NCBI GenBank assembly: GCA_903907955.1
Contig: CAIVPZ010000109.1
Coordinates: forward strand, 62,001-126,000
Length of the DNA stretch: 64,000 bases
Direction of reading: 5' to 3'
DNA from: an uncultured Acetobacteraceae bacterium
GTDB lineage: Bacteria > Pseudomonadota > Alphaproteobacteria > Acetobacterales > Acetobacteraceae
Part shown: positions 1 through 8,978 of the stretch, in pieces
Layout: each line of letters begins with the position of its first letter
How positions within the stretch are numbered: the stretch's first letter is position 1
Position numbers and translations under genes: made by a program
The notes under the pieces: model-generated
The model's database searches: none
What the model was told of the DNA's origin: nothing
Seen by the model: only the letters and a program-made list of their open reading frames with translations

Positions 1-873
1 AACCCTTCCTTCGCCCTCAACGGCGCGCTGCTGTCACGCTGTCAGGTGCTTGTTCTTCGCCGACTCGACGACGCTGCCCTAAACAGGCTGCTTGACCGTG
101 CCGAAGCCGAAGCTGGCCGCGGCCTGCCGGTTGCCCCGGCGGCACGCGCTGTGCTGTGCGCCATGGCCGACGGCGATGGCCGCTATCTGCTGAACATGGC
201 CGAGCAACTGTTCGCCCTGCCTGACGACACTGCCCCGCTCGACCCCGCCGGCCTGTCCGATCTGCTCGCCCGCCGTGCCGCCCTCTATGACAAGGACCGC
301 GAGGAGCATTACAATCTTATCTCTGCGCTCCACAAATCGCTGCGGGGATCGGACCCTGATGCCGCGCTCTACTGGTATGCCCGCATGCTGACCGGCGGCG
401 AGGACCCGCGCTATATCGCCCGCCGCCTGGTGCGCTTTGCCGTCGAGGATATCGGGCTGGCCGACCCCACCGCGCTGCCGCAGGCCCTGGCCGCCTGGGA
501 AGCCTATGAGCGCCTCGGCAGCCCGGAAGGTGAACTGGCGATTGCCCAGGCCGTGCTCTATCTTGGCACCGCGCCGAAATCGAATGCCGCCTACACCGCC
601 CTTGGCGAGGCCCGGCGCGCCGCCCGCGCCACCGGCAGCCTGATGCCCCCCGCGCACATCCTCAATGCCCCCACGAAACTGATGAAACAACTTGGCTACG
701 GTGCCGGTTACGCCTACGACCATGAAGCCGAGGATGCCTTTTCCGGCCAGGATTATTTCCCCGACGGGCTGGCGCGGCAGGCCTTCTACCGCCCGCGCGA
801 GCGTGGCTTCGAGCGCGAAGTGACGAAACGCCTGGCCTACTGGTCCAAGCTGCGACAGGAACGCCGCCAATGA
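1..873 (+). CDS. rarA: Replication-associated recombination protein A (RarA/MgsA), 3' part
   Basis: The reading frame is open from the first base, so this is the C-terminal 290 residues of a protein that starts outside the window. It opens with NPSFALNGALLSRC, the conserved sensor-1 region of RarA/MgsA AAA+ ATPases. The C-terminal helical part typical of the family follows, with the stretch beginning YDKDREEHYNLISALHKSLR and later RLVRFAVEDIGLADP. Family members act at stalled replication forks and associate with SSB and the clamp-loader machinery. The Walker A and B motifs must lie upstream and cannot be checked here. The stop overlaps the next start as ATGA, so translation is probably coupled to the pseudouridine synthase gene. 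Confidence 0.93.
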   Translation, partial: NPSFALNGALLSRCQVLVLRRLDDAALNRLLDRAEAEAGRGLPVAPAARAVLCAMADGDGRYLLNMAEQLFALPDDTAPLDPAGLSDLLARRAALYDKDREEHYNLISALHKSLRGSDPDAALYWYARMLTGGEDPRYIARRLVRFAVEDIGLADPTALPQALAAWEAYERLGSPEGELAIAQAVLYLGTAPKSNAAYTALGEARRAARATGSLMPPAHILNAPTKLMKQLGYGAGYAYDHEAEDAFSGQDYFPDGLARQAFYRPRERGFEREVTKRLAYWSKLRQERRQ

Positions 874-1874
874 CCGTTGCCTCCCGCGCTGTCACTGACG
901 ACGAGGCGGATATCCGCCTCGACCGCTGGTTCCGCCGCCATTTCCCGGGGACCACCCAGGGCGTGATCGAGAAGTTCTGCCGCACCGGCCAGGTGCGCGT
1001 GGACGGCAGGCGTGCCGAGGCCGCCACCCGCCTCGCGCCCGGCCAGACCGTGCGCGTCCCGCCTTGTCCGCCCCCCCCGGCCGCCAGGCCGGTCCCCGTC
1101 GCGCCCGATCCGAAGCTGCTGCGCGAGCTGGAGGCGATGGTGCTCTGGCGCGACGATCACCTGATCGTGCTGAACAAACCCCCGGGTCTGGCCACCCAGG
1201 GCGGGCCGGGCATTTATCGCCACCTCGACGGCATGCTGGAAGGCTGGCGCGCCGATGGCCAGCGGCCGCGTCTGGTGCACCGGCTCGACCGCGATACCTC
1301 CGGCGTGATCGTGGTGGCGCGCACGCCCGGGGTGGCGGCCAGGCTCGCCGCCGCTTTCCGCGGGCGCGACATGGAGAAGGTGTACTGGGCGGTGGTCGCC
1401 GGCAGGCCGGTGCCGGTCGAAGGGCGCATCGACCTGCCGCTGGTGCGTGCCGAGGATTTCCGCGCCGGACGGGTGGAGGTCGCCGGGCCCGACGCCGAGG
1501 ACGCGGCGCGCGCGGTCACCGACTACCGCACCCTCGACCATGCCGCCCGCAAGCTGGCCTGGCTGGAGCTGCGCCCGCTCACCGGCCGCACCCACCAGTT
1601 GCGCGTGCACTGCGCCGCGATCGGCGCTCCCATCCTCGGCGATGCCGCCTATGGCACCACGCGCGGCCCGGCCGACCCCGAACGCGCCGGGCAGAATTCC
1701 GCGCTGGTGGAAGGTCTCAACCAGCATCTGCACCTGCATGCGCGCCGTCTGGTGCTGCCGCACCCGGCCGGCGGCACCCTCGCGGTCGAGGCCCCCTTGC
1801 CGCCGCACATGGAGGCTACCTTCCGCACGCTCGGCTTCACCGCTCAGCCGCCACGGAAGCCCCGGAATGGCTAG
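870..1874 (+). CDS. RluA-family 23S rRNA pseudouridine synthase (RluC/RluD type)
   Basis: A 334-residue protein. Residues 12-65 look like an S4 RNA-binding domain (RLDRWFRRHF ... GQVRVDGRR). The catalytic domain follows with VLNKPPGLATQGG near 100 and the family signature HRLDRDTSG at 137-145, whose D140 is the expected catalytic aspartate. LTGRTHQLRVH further on is also typical. These enzymes convert specific uridines of large-subunit rRNA to pseudouridine. The start overlaps the rarA stop by four bases, and the stop lies inside the start of the next gene. The family is certain; the exact target uridine (RluC-like or RluD-like) is not decided by sequence alone. Confidence 0.93.
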   Translation: MTVASRAVTDDEADIRLDRWFRRHFPGTTQGVIEKFCRTGQVRVDGRRAEAATRLAPGQTVRVPPCPPPPAARPVPVAPDPKLLRELEAMVLWRDDHLIVLNKPPGLATQGGPGIYRHLDGMLEGWRADGQRPRLVHRLDRDTSGVIVVARTPGVAARLAAAFRGRDMEKVYWAVVAGRPVPVEGRIDLPLVRAEDFRAGRVEVAGPDAEDAARAVTDYRTLDHAARKLAWLELRPLTGRTHQLRVHCAAIGAPILGDAAYGTTRGPADPERAGQNSALVEGLNQHLHLHARRLVLPHPAGGTLAVEAPLPPHMEATFRTLGFTAQPPRKPRNG

Positions 1875-4356
1875 CCGGCGCAGGCGGCATCATCGCGGCG
1901 CCGGCGAACCGCGCCCGACAATTCCCCAGGCCAAGCCGCGGCGGCGTCGCCGCTTCCGGACCCGCACGCTGGTGCGCGCTGGCCTGATCCTGCTGCTGGT
2001 GCTGGCGCTGGTACCCGCCCTGCCCTGGCTCGCGGTGGCACTGTTCGTCGATGTGGAGACGGTGCGCCCGCAGATCGAAGCCACGATCCTGCGCGACACC
2101 GGCCGCACGCTGTCGCTCGGCCGTGTCAGCATGCTGAGCTCGCTGCCGCCCACCTTTGGCGCCGAGAACGTCACCTTGACCAATATGCGGGGCGCCTCCC
2201 GGCCCGAAATGCTGCGCGTCCCCTACGCCGAGGCCACGCTCGGCATCATGGCGATGCTGTGGGGGCGTCTGGAGATCACCTCGCTGGTGCTCAGCCGGCC
2301 CGACCTGGTGTTGGAAACCGACTCCGACGGCAACGGCAACTGGCAGTTCGCCCCCGCGTCGGCCGACCAGCTGCTCCAGTTCGGCCGGCTCAGCCCCCGG
2401 CCGCGCTGGGCCAGGCGTCATTTGGCCCAGGAGCGCGTGGTCGCTTTGCTGGAGCGGCTGCGCATCAGCGATGGCCGGCTGCGCTGGCGCAACGATGCCG
2501 GGGAATGGGCCGCGGTCGACGTGAAGCGGCTGGACGTTGCGGCGCCCGCCATGCAGGGCCCAGGGGCGCTGACCGCGCAGATCCAGCACGCCGACCGCCT
2601 GGTCAACATTGCCCTGAACACCGGCCAGGTGGATCGGCTGCGCGACTCCGCAGCCACCAGTCCCTGGCCGTTCCGTCTCGATGTGGAGACACCGGGCGCC
2701 CACGGCAGCATCGCCGGCACGCTGACTCATCCGCGCGATCTGCGCGGCTATACGGTGGCGGTCGAGGGATCCGCCGAGAATCTCGGCGACCTGCAGGGTC
2801 TGCTGCACACCCGCCTGCCGCCACTGCGCAAGCTGTTGTTCAAGAGCAATCTGGCCGACAGTGGCAGGGCGGTGCCGACCTTTTCCGCCATCAGCGTGCG
2901 CGCCAGCGAGTCCGATCTCAACACCTGGGTGCCGGGCCTGCGCGTCGCCGCCCTGGACCTCGCCGCCGACAGCTTCGACCGACCGGTTCACGCCGCGCTC
3001 GACGGCGTGTTCGACCACCAGCCGCTTCACCTTGCAGTCATGTTGGGGACACCGGCGGCGCTGTTGTCGCCCGGCGGCGTACCGGGTCGCCTGCCGGTCG
3101 AACTGGAGGCAGCGGCGGCCGGTGGGTTGCTGACCGTCAGGGGGGAGGTCGCCGCGCCCGAACTCGGCACCGGGGTGGATGTCACGCTATCCGGCACGAT
3201 GCCCGATCTCGGCAAGCTGTCGCCGCTGTTCGGTTTCCGCCTGCCGGGGTTGCACAACATCATGCTCGATCTGCATGTCGGCGATGCCGAGGGCGGGTTC
3301 CGGCAGGGCCTGGCCTTTCGCGGCATCACGATCCACGCCGCCGAGGCCGACCTGGCCGGCGAACTGGATTGGCCGTTCGGGCAGCGGGCGCCGATCAGGG
3401 CGGTGCTGAACGGGCGCAGCCTCGACCTCGACGTTTTGCGCGCCACCACGGGCGACGCCGCCGTGCCGCCGTCCGCTCCGGTGCAGGCGTCTGCCCGGGT
3501 GCAGCCGGAGGCCGGGGGCGGCTGGCTGATTCCCACCGACCGGCTGCCGCTGGGCGACCTCGGCGGGACCGATCTCGACCTGCGCGCCACGGTTGCCAGG
3601 TTGCAGTTGGGCGGCATGCAGTTCCGCGATGCTGTGGTGGGGGTCCGGCGGCGCGATGGCCAGCTGACGGTCGATCCGCTGACTGCCGCGTTTCCCGGCG
3701 GCAGCATCGAGATGAACGGGGCCTTGAATTTGCGTGCGCGCGCGCCGGTATTGGTGCTGTCGCTGCGTGCCGTCGGCCTGCCGGCGCGCCCGGTGCTCGG
3801 CGCGCTCGGCCTGCCGGACGATGTCGCCGGCACGATGAGCCTGAACGCCAGCCTGCGCAGCGCCGGAGCTTCCTGGCACGATCTGGCCAGCGGGCTGTCC
3901 GGCCAGGCCGGTCTTGTCATGTCGGATGTGGCGATCGACAACCGCCTGCTGCAGCAGGCCTTCGGGTCGACGTTGCGGGTGGCTGGTCTGGCGTGGCCCG
4001 GCCTGCCCGGCACCCGGATTCCGGCGCGGTGCGTGACGCTGCGCATGGACGCCAATGGCGGCCTCGCCAAGTTGCGCAGCTTCGTGCTCGACACGCCGTC
4101 GCTGCTGCTGCAAGGCGACGGCGCCTTGCAGCTGCGTGACGAGCGCATCGCCTTGCGTGTGCGCTTCACGCCGCGCGGTGCCGGCCAGCCCGCCGCGAGC
4201 GTGCGCGTCGGCGGCGTGTTCACCGGAACCACAATCTACCCCGAGCAGCGCCTGCCGGATGCAGCGGAACCGCCTGCGGGCGGGCCTTCGACGGATGTCT
4301 GTGCCGAGGCGTTGCCGGTCGCCCTGGTCCCCGCGGCGGGGGGTTCGCAACCCTGA
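1867..4356 (+). CDS. AsmA-family inner-membrane-anchored envelope protein, first of two
   Basis: An 829-residue protein. The start chosen is the ATG inside the end of the pseudouridine synthase gene, which puts a very basic N-terminus (residues 4-34) before one membrane segment (about 36-60). This is followed by VDVETVRPQIEATILRDTGR, typical of AsmA proteins. The rest is a long periplasmic beta-rich region of repeated weakly conserved blocks and an AsmA-like C-terminal part (MSLNASLRSAGASW ... LSGQAGLVMSDVAIDN). AsmA-like proteins are thought to bridge the envelope and influence outer-membrane lipid homeostasis. A longer upstream frame exists but lies wholly within the preceding gene and is rejected. 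A strong hairpin follows the stop. Confidence 0.85.
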   Translation: MASRRRRHHRGAGEPRPTIPQAKPRRRRRFRTRTLVRAGLILLLVLALVPALPWLAVALFVDVETVRPQIEATILRDTGRTLSLGRVSMLSSLPPTFGAENVTLTNMRGASRPEMLRVPYAEATLGIMAMLWGRLEITSLVLSRPDLVLETDSDGNGNWQFAPASADQLLQFGRLSPRPRWARRHLAQERVVALLERLRISDGRLRWRNDAGEWAAVDVKRLDVAAPAMQGPGALTAQIQHADRLVNIALNTGQVDRLRDSAATSPWPFRLDVETPGAHGSIAGTLTHPRDLRGYTVAVEGSAENLGDLQGLLHTRLPPLRKLLFKSNLADSGRAVPTFSAISVRASESDLNTWVPGLRVAALDLAADSFDRPVHAALDGVFDHQPLHLAVMLGTPAALLSPGGVPGRLPVELEAAAAGGLLTVRGEVAAPELGTGVDVTLSGTMPDLGKLSPLFGFRLPGLHNIMLDLHVGDAEGGFRQGLAFRGITIHAAEADLAGELDWPFGQRAPIRAVLNGRSLDLDVLRATTGDAAVPPSAPVQASARVQPEAGGGWLIPTDRLPLGDLGGTDLDLRATVARLQLGGMQFRDAVVGVRRRDGQLTVDPLTAAFPGGSIEMNGALNLRARAPVLVLSLRAVGLPARPVLGALGLPDDVAGTMSLNASLRSAGASWHDLASGLSGQAGLVMSDVAIDNRLLQQAFGSTLRVAGLAWPGLPGTRIPARCVTLRMDANGGLAKLRSFVLDTPSLLLQGDGALQLRDERIALRVRFTPRGAGQPAASVRVGGVFTGTTIYPEQRLPDAAEPPAGGPSTDVCAEALPVALVPAAGGSQP

Positions 4357-4675
4357 GCCGCCAGCCCGGCCCTCCGCTGGCGGCCGGGCTGGCCGCCGGC
4401 ATGTGGCGGAGATCATCCGACCCGGGCGGTCGCGCGCCGGAACGATGCGCATCGCCGCGTCAGTGTGACAACCGGCGCAAGTCTGATTATACCAGCATAC
4501 GGACGTCTCGTCGCCGCCGCTGTGCCTGGCACGGCCATTTGCAGCCTTGCCTCGGTACTGCGGTGGCGTTGCGCTCCGCCATTGCGGTGCCGGGACCGTT
4601 GCCGGTCGTTTTGATCGTGGCTGCCCGGGGCAGGCCCGGGCTTGGCGGTGAGGATCGGGAGTCCACACGTTTCGC
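4357..4675. other. Intergenic stretch between the two AsmA-type genes
   Basis: 319 bases without a convincing gene. It begins with a perfect 12-bp hairpin (4360-4393). The remainder is less GC-rich around 4480-4500 (CTGATTATACCAGCATACGG) and could carry the promoter of the second AsmA gene, but no clear -35/-10 pair stands out. Confidence 0.5.
4360..4393 (+). terminator. Strong hairpin after the first AsmA gene
   Basis: GCCAGCCCGGCC (4360-4371) and GGCCGGGCTGGC (4382-4393) are perfect reverse complements separated by 10 bases, starting four bases after the stop codon. There is no T-run after it, so it is either a GC-rich terminator-like structure or an mRNA 3'-end stabiliser. Confidence 0.5.
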
Positions 4676-7384
4676 ATGAGGTTGCATCGGTCCGGCAGAA
4701 ATCGGTTCAGCACGCCCCGTCGCGGCAGAAGCACTGCCCTGCGTCTTCTGGTGATTCTGCTTGCGGTGGTCGTGCTGGTCCCGGTGCTGGCGGTGGTCGG
4801 CGCGGTGCTGTTGGTCGACCCGAATGCCTGGCGCCCGCAGGTCGAGGCGGCGGTGCAGCGGGCGAGTGGCCGCACGCTGCACATCGGCCGGCTGACCCTG
4901 GTGCCCGCATTCTCGCCCACGCTGGGCGCCATCGACCTCGCTCTGGCCAACCCGCCGGGCGCTTCCCGGCCGGACATGGTCACCATCGCGCGCGCCGAGG
5001 TGAAGCTGGCGCTGCTGCCGCTGCTGGCCGGACGGGTGGAGATCGCCCGGGTTCTGCTGGTCCGCCCCGACATCCTGCTGGAGCGCGACGCCGCCGGTCG
5101 GCCGAACTGGCGCTTCGGCGTCCGGCCGGCCGAAGCCCCCCCCGCCGAAGCCAAACCGGCCTTGCCCGCCGGTTCCCCGGTTGCCGGTATTGCTGTTTTG
5201 AGTCTCCCGGCTGGCAGGGCTGGCGCGGCGTCCGACCTGCTGGTGCGCGCCTTGCGCATCGAGGATGGCCGCCTGACCTGGTCAGGCGGCGATGGCGCCG
5301 CCCCGGTTCAGTTCAACCTGCGTGTGCTCGACGTCGCGGCGAGCGGCCTCGATGCGCCGGTTACCGTCATCGCCCAGGGCGCCTATGCCGGGCAGGCGCT
5401 CGCGCTGACGGCTGAGACCGGGCCGCTCGCGCGGCTGCTGGACCAGACCGCCACCAGGCCCTGGCCGGTGAAGGCGACGCTGGAGATGCCGGGGGCACGG
5501 CTCGCGGTCGCCGGTGGGGTGGTGCATCCGCTGAACGGCGAGGGCTACACGCTGTCGGTCGGCGGTGCGGCGGTCAACCTCTCGGCCCTCGACGGCCTGC
5601 TTTCCGCCCGGCTGCCGCCGTTGCGCCAGGTCGCCTTCGCTTTCCGCGTGGCCGATGCCGGCGGGCGGTTGCCCGAGGTCACCGGGCTGGCGGTGCGTGC
5701 CGGCGCCTCCGACCTCGGTGCGTTCGCCCCCGGGCTGAAGCTGGCGCATGCCGAACTGTCCGCCGCGGCGCTGGGTGAGCCGGTGCGCGCCGAGGCGGCC
5801 GGCTCGCTGCGTCGGGTGCCGCTGCGGGTGACCGCGTCATTCGGCCCGCTCGCCGCCTTGCTGCCCGATCCGCCGAATCCCGGCCCCTACCCCATCGAGC
5901 TGGCGGCCGAGGCGCAAGGGGCCACGCTGGCGGTGAAGGGCAGCGTGGCCGCACCGGCGCGGCTGTCCGGCATCGACCTGGCGGTGACCGGACGCATCCC
6001 CGACCTGTCCTCCCTGGCGCGGCTGGCCGGCACCAGCCTGCCGGCGTTGCGCCCGGTCACGCTGGACGCCCGCGTCGCCGACCGGCCCGGCACGCCGGGC
6101 TTTTCCATCCGCGGCCTCGCCGTGACCGCGCCCGAGGCGGATGTCTCCGGCGAGTTGATGGTCGGGCTGGGCGCGCGGCCGTCACTGCAGGCGACGCTGT
6201 CCTCGCGGCGGATCGATCTCGGGGCGGTGCTGGCGGCGCTGTCGCAGACCACCGCCGCGCCGCCCCCGGGCGAATCGTTTCCCGACCTGTCTTTGCCGGA
6301 TTTTTCGGCGGCGGAGCTGGGGGCGCCGGAGGAGGCGCCGACCGGTCCGGCATTGCCCGTTCTGCCGCCGCTGCCCCCGCCGCCTCCACCGCCGCCGCCG
6401 CTGCCGCCCAAGCATTCCGGCCGGCTGATCCCGGACGGCAAGCTGCCCTTCGCCGCGCTCGATACCGCGGATGCCGATCTGCGCCTGTCCATCGCCGAGC
6501 TGCGGGTGGGGGGCGCCAGCTACCGCGATCTGTCCGGCCGGCTGTCGCTGCAGGACGGCAGGCTGACGCTTGATCCGGTTTCCGGCGCCCTGCCCGGCGG
6601 CCGGGCGGAGTTGCGGCTCAGCGTCGATTCCCGCGCCGTGCCGCCGCCGGTTGCGGTGGCGCTGCGCGCCCCGGGCCTGTCGCTCAAGCCGCTGCTGGCG
6701 GCGTTTCACCTGCCCGGCGACATTACCGGCACGGCCGAGATCGACGCCGACCTGCGCGCTGCCGGTGACACGCCGCAGGCGCTGGCGGCCGGGCTCGGCG
6801 GGCGGCTGGGCGTGGCGATGACCGACGGCGAACTGGACAACCGGCTGCTCGGCAGCATCGCCGGCGCGGTGCTGGCCGGCAGCAAGGTGCCGCCCGGGCT
6901 GCTCGGCCTCGACCGCCCCGGCAGCACCCGCATCCGCTGCCTGGCTCTGCGCGCCGACGCCGAGGGCGGCCTCGCCACCGTCAGCACCGTACTGCTGGAT
7001 ACCAGCCGGCTGCTGGTCTACGGGGCCGGCACGGTCAACCTGCGCGACGAGGGCATGGCGCTGCGGCTGCGCCCGATGCTGAAGGCCGGCGTTTCCGTGG
7101 TGGTGCCGGTGCGGGTGGGCGGCAGCTTCGCGGCCCCGAAGGTCAGCTCCGACCCCGCGGCGAACCCAAGCGCCGTGGCCGGCCTGGTGGCGGGGCTTGG
7201 CGTTGCGCGCGGCACGTCGCTGGGGGCGCTGGCCTCGGTGATCGCCAATGAGCGCGACGGCGACCCCTGCGACCCCGCGCTGGCCGCCGCCCGCGCCGTT
7301 CCCCGGCAGCCGCAGCCGCAGCCGGCGGCACCGATAAAATCGCCCAACCCGGCCGATATCCTGCGTGGATTGCTGCCCCGATGA
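4676..7384 (+). CDS. AsmA-family envelope protein, second of two, with polyproline linker
   Basis: A 902-residue protein related in layout to the gene at 1867: a basic N-terminus, one membrane segment (about 24-46), then VDPNAWRPQVEAAVQRASGR, and a long beta-rich periplasmic region. Near the C-terminus ADLRAAGDTPQALAAGLGGR matches the AsmA C-terminal domain. A polyproline run (PPPPPPPPLPP, about residues 565-580) separates the two halves, which the first paralogue lacks. The protein probably spans the periplasm and acts in envelope lipid homeostasis (inference from family). The last four bases overlap the ATP12 start. Confidence 0.85.
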   Translation: MRLHRSGRNRFSTPRRGRSTALRLLVILLAVVVLVPVLAVVGAVLLVDPNAWRPQVEAAVQRASGRTLHIGRLTLVPAFSPTLGAIDLALANPPGASRPDMVTIARAEVKLALLPLLAGRVEIARVLLVRPDILLERDAAGRPNWRFGVRPAEAPPAEAKPALPAGSPVAGIAVLSLPAGRAGAASDLLVRALRIEDGRLTWSGGDGAAPVQFNLRVLDVAASGLDAPVTVIAQGAYAGQALALTAETGPLARLLDQTATRPWPVKATLEMPGARLAVAGGVVHPLNGEGYTLSVGGAAVNLSALDGLLSARLPPLRQVAFAFRVADAGGRLPEVTGLAVRAGASDLGAFAPGLKLAHAELSAAALGEPVRAEAAGSLRRVPLRVTASFGPLAALLPDPPNPGPYPIELAAEAQGATLAVKGSVAAPARLSGIDLAVTGRIPDLSSLARLAGTSLPALRPVTLDARVADRPGTPGFSIRGLAVTAPEADVSGELMVGLGARPSLQATLSSRRIDLGAVLAALSQTTAAPPPGESFPDLSLPDFSAAELGAPEEAPTGPALPVLPPLPPPPPPPPPLPPKHSGRLIPDGKLPFAALDTADADLRLSIAELRVGGASYRDLSGRLSLQDGRLTLDPVSGALPGGRAELRLSVDSRAVPPPVAVALRAPGLSLKPLLAAFHLPGDITGTAEIDADLRAAGDTPQALAAGLGGRLGVAMTDGELDNRLLGSIAGAVLAGSKVPPGLLGLDRPGSTRIRCLALRADAEGGLATVSTVLLDTSRLLVYGAGTVNLRDEGMALRLRPMLKAGVSVVVPVRVGGSFAAPKVSSDPAANPSAVAGLVAGLGVARGTSLGALASVIANERDGDPCDPALAAARAVPRQPQPQPAAPIKSPNPADILRGLLPR

Positions 7385-8085
7385 AGCGATTCTGGGACCA
7401 GGCGGCGATTGCCCCCGCTGCCGACGGCTTCGGCGTGCTGCTTGACGGCAGGCCGGTGCGCCTGCCCGGCGGTGCGCCGCTGCATCTGTCGCACCGCGCC
7501 CTGGCCGAGGCCATCGCGGCGGAATGGCAGGCCGCCGGCGGTGCCAAGGGCGGCACGATGGACTGGGGCGACGTCCCGCTCACCCGCCTTGCCGGCACCG
7601 CGCAGGACCGCATCGCCCCGGACCCCGAACCGGTCGTGCTGGAGATCGCCCGCTACGGCGAGACCGATCTGCTCTGCTACCGTGCCGAGGCACCCGGGGC
7701 GCTGGTGCAGCGACAGCAGGCGGCGTGGCAGCCCTGGCTGGACTGGGCGGCGCGCGACTATGGGGCGCGGCTGCGGGTTACCCCCGGGGTGATGCCGGTG
7801 GCGCAGGACACCGCGGCGCTCGCGGCCCTGGCGCAGGTGGTGGCGGCCCAGGCGCCGCTCACCCTGGCCGCGCTGGGTCTGGCCGTGCCGGCGCTCGGCA
7901 GCCTGGTGCTGGGGCTCGCCATGGCGGCGTTCCGGCTGGACGCCGAAGCGGCCTTTGGCCTCGCCGCCCTGGACGAAACCTTCCAGGCGGAGCGCTGGGG
8001 TCGCGACGATGCGGCCGAGGACCGCCGCCAGCGGATGCGGGAGGACGTTGCCGTGGCCGGGCGCTTCCTGGTGCTGGCACGCTGA
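7381..8085 (+). CDS. ATP12-family F1-ATPase assembly chaperone
   Basis: A 234-residue protein of the ATP12 family, known from mitochondria and alphaproteobacteria, where it chaperones the F1 alpha subunit. Visible family features are the N-terminal KRFWDQAAI, the pair DGRPVRLPGG and LAEAIAAEWQAAGG, the helix PLTRLAGTAQDRI, and the conserved YGETDLLCYRAE followed by QAAWQPWLDWA. Length matches the family. It starts within the last four bases of the AsmA gene and its own stop shares one base with the acylphosphatase start, so these genes are likely co-translated. Confidence 0.92.
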   Translation: MKRFWDQAAIAPAADGFGVLLDGRPVRLPGGAPLHLSHRALAEAIAAEWQAAGGAKGGTMDWGDVPLTRLAGTAQDRIAPDPEPVVLEIARYGETDLLCYRAEAPGALVQRQQAAWQPWLDWAARDYGARLRVTPGVMPVAQDTAALAALAQVVAAQAPLTLAALGLAVPALGSLVLGLAMAAFRLDAEAAFGLAALDETFQAERWGRDDAAEDRRQRMREDVAVAGRFLVLAR

Positions 8086-8360
8086 TGGCGGCCAGGCGCG
8101 TGATCATTTCCGGCCGTGTCCAGGGGGTCGGGTTCCGCGACTGGATAGCGCGCGAGGCCGGGCGCCTTGGCGTGTCGGGCTGGGTGCGCAACCGCCGCGA
8201 CGGCGCGCTGGAGGCGCTGGTCGATGGCGATACCGGCGCCGTGGAGGAATTACTGCGCCGGTGCCGCCGCGGCCCGCTGCTGGCCGAGGTGACCGAGATC
8301 GTGGAGGATTTGGCGGAGCCCTGGCCCGAGCCGGGCTTTCACCGGCTGCCGACGGCCTGA
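8085..8360 (+). CDS. Acylphosphatase
   Basis: A 91-residue protein of normal acylphosphatase length. The signature GRVQGVGFRDW (residues 10-20) supplies the phosphate-binding loop and the expected catalytic arginine R18. GWVRNRRDG supplies the catalytic asparagine N36. The C-terminal end FHRLPTA is also typical. It hydrolyses carboxyl-phosphate bonds of acylphosphates in the cytoplasm. The ATG overlaps the ATP12 stop by one base. Confidence 0.95.
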   Translation: MAARRVIISGRVQGVGFRDWIAREAGRLGVSGWVRNRRDGALEALVDGDTGAVEELLRRCRRGPLLAEVTEIVEDLAEPWPEPGFHRLPTA

Positions 8361-8363
8361 CGC

Positions 8364-8876
8364 GTGCACGGCCTGCTCCAGTCCCTGATCGTGTTCATCC
8401 AGACGCATGCCGACTGGGCGGCGCCGATCGCCTTCGCCATTGCCTTCTTCAAGGCGCTGGCCTTCGTGTCGCTGGTGGTGCCGGGGATGACCATCCTGCT
8501 GGCGATCGGCGCGCTGACCGGCGCCGCCCACATTGCGTTCGTGCCGGTGTGGCTGGCCGTGAGTTTCGGCGCGGGGTTGGGCGACTGGGCGAGCTATGCC
8601 ATCGGCTACAGGCTGAAGGACCGGGCGCGGCACATCTGGCCGCTGACCCGCCGGCCGGACCTGCTGCCGCGCGCCGAGGTGTTCTTCGCCCGCTGGGGCA
8701 CCATGAGCGTGGTGCTGTGCCGCTTCTTCAGCCCGATGCGGGCGACGGTGCCGCTGCTCTGCGGCATCTGCGAGATGAAGTTCTGGCCGTTCCAGATCGC
8801 CAACTGGTTTTCGGCGCTGTTGTGGGCTGGGGTGATGCTGGGGCCGGGGACGTTCCTGGGGAACTGGTTCCGGTAG
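8364..8876 (+). CDS. DedA/VTT-type membrane protein
   Basis: A 170-residue membrane protein starting with GTG three bases after the acylphosphatase stop. It has the DedA order: an N-terminal helix, a re-entrant-like FKALAFVSLVVPGMTILLA (compare the E-x-GxxxPGE block of longer family members), GDWASYAIGYRLKDR, and the FFARWGTMSVVLCRFFSPMR segment that carries the conserved R-x3-P-type motif. DedA proteins are undecaprenyl-phosphate or phospholipid flippases or support membrane homeostasis. It is slightly shorter than the usual 200 residues. Confidence 0.85.
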   Translation: MHGLLQSLIVFIQTHADWAAPIAFAIAFFKALAFVSLVVPGMTILLAIGALTGAAHIAFVPVWLAVSFGAGLGDWASYAIGYRLKDRARHIWPLTRRPDLLPRAEVFFARWGTMSVVLCRFFSPMRATVPLLCGICEMKFWPFQIANWFSALLWAGVMLGPGTFLGNWFR

Positions 8877-8910
8877 CGCGCAGCCCCGGACCCAAGGACT
8901 TCTTGGAGAA

Positions 8911-8970
8911 TGAGGTCAAGGGGGCCACTGCCCCCTTGCGGGTCCAGGGCAGCGCCTTGGCCTTCCTTAA
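8911..8970 (+). repeat. Intergenic double-palindrome repeat, copy 1
   Basis: GGTCAAGGGGGCCACTGCCC followed by CCTTGCGGGTCCAGGGCAGC and GCCTTGGCCTTCCTTAA. It contains two adjacent palindromes: CAAGGGGGC/GCCCCCTTG and CCAGGGC/GCCTTGG. It lies between convergent genes (DedA and the NDUFAF6-like gene), so a bidirectional terminator role is possible. Related copies occur at 14652, 18765, 22585, 34598, 37764 and 51110. Confidence 0.8.
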
Positions 8971-8978
8971 CCTGTTTC

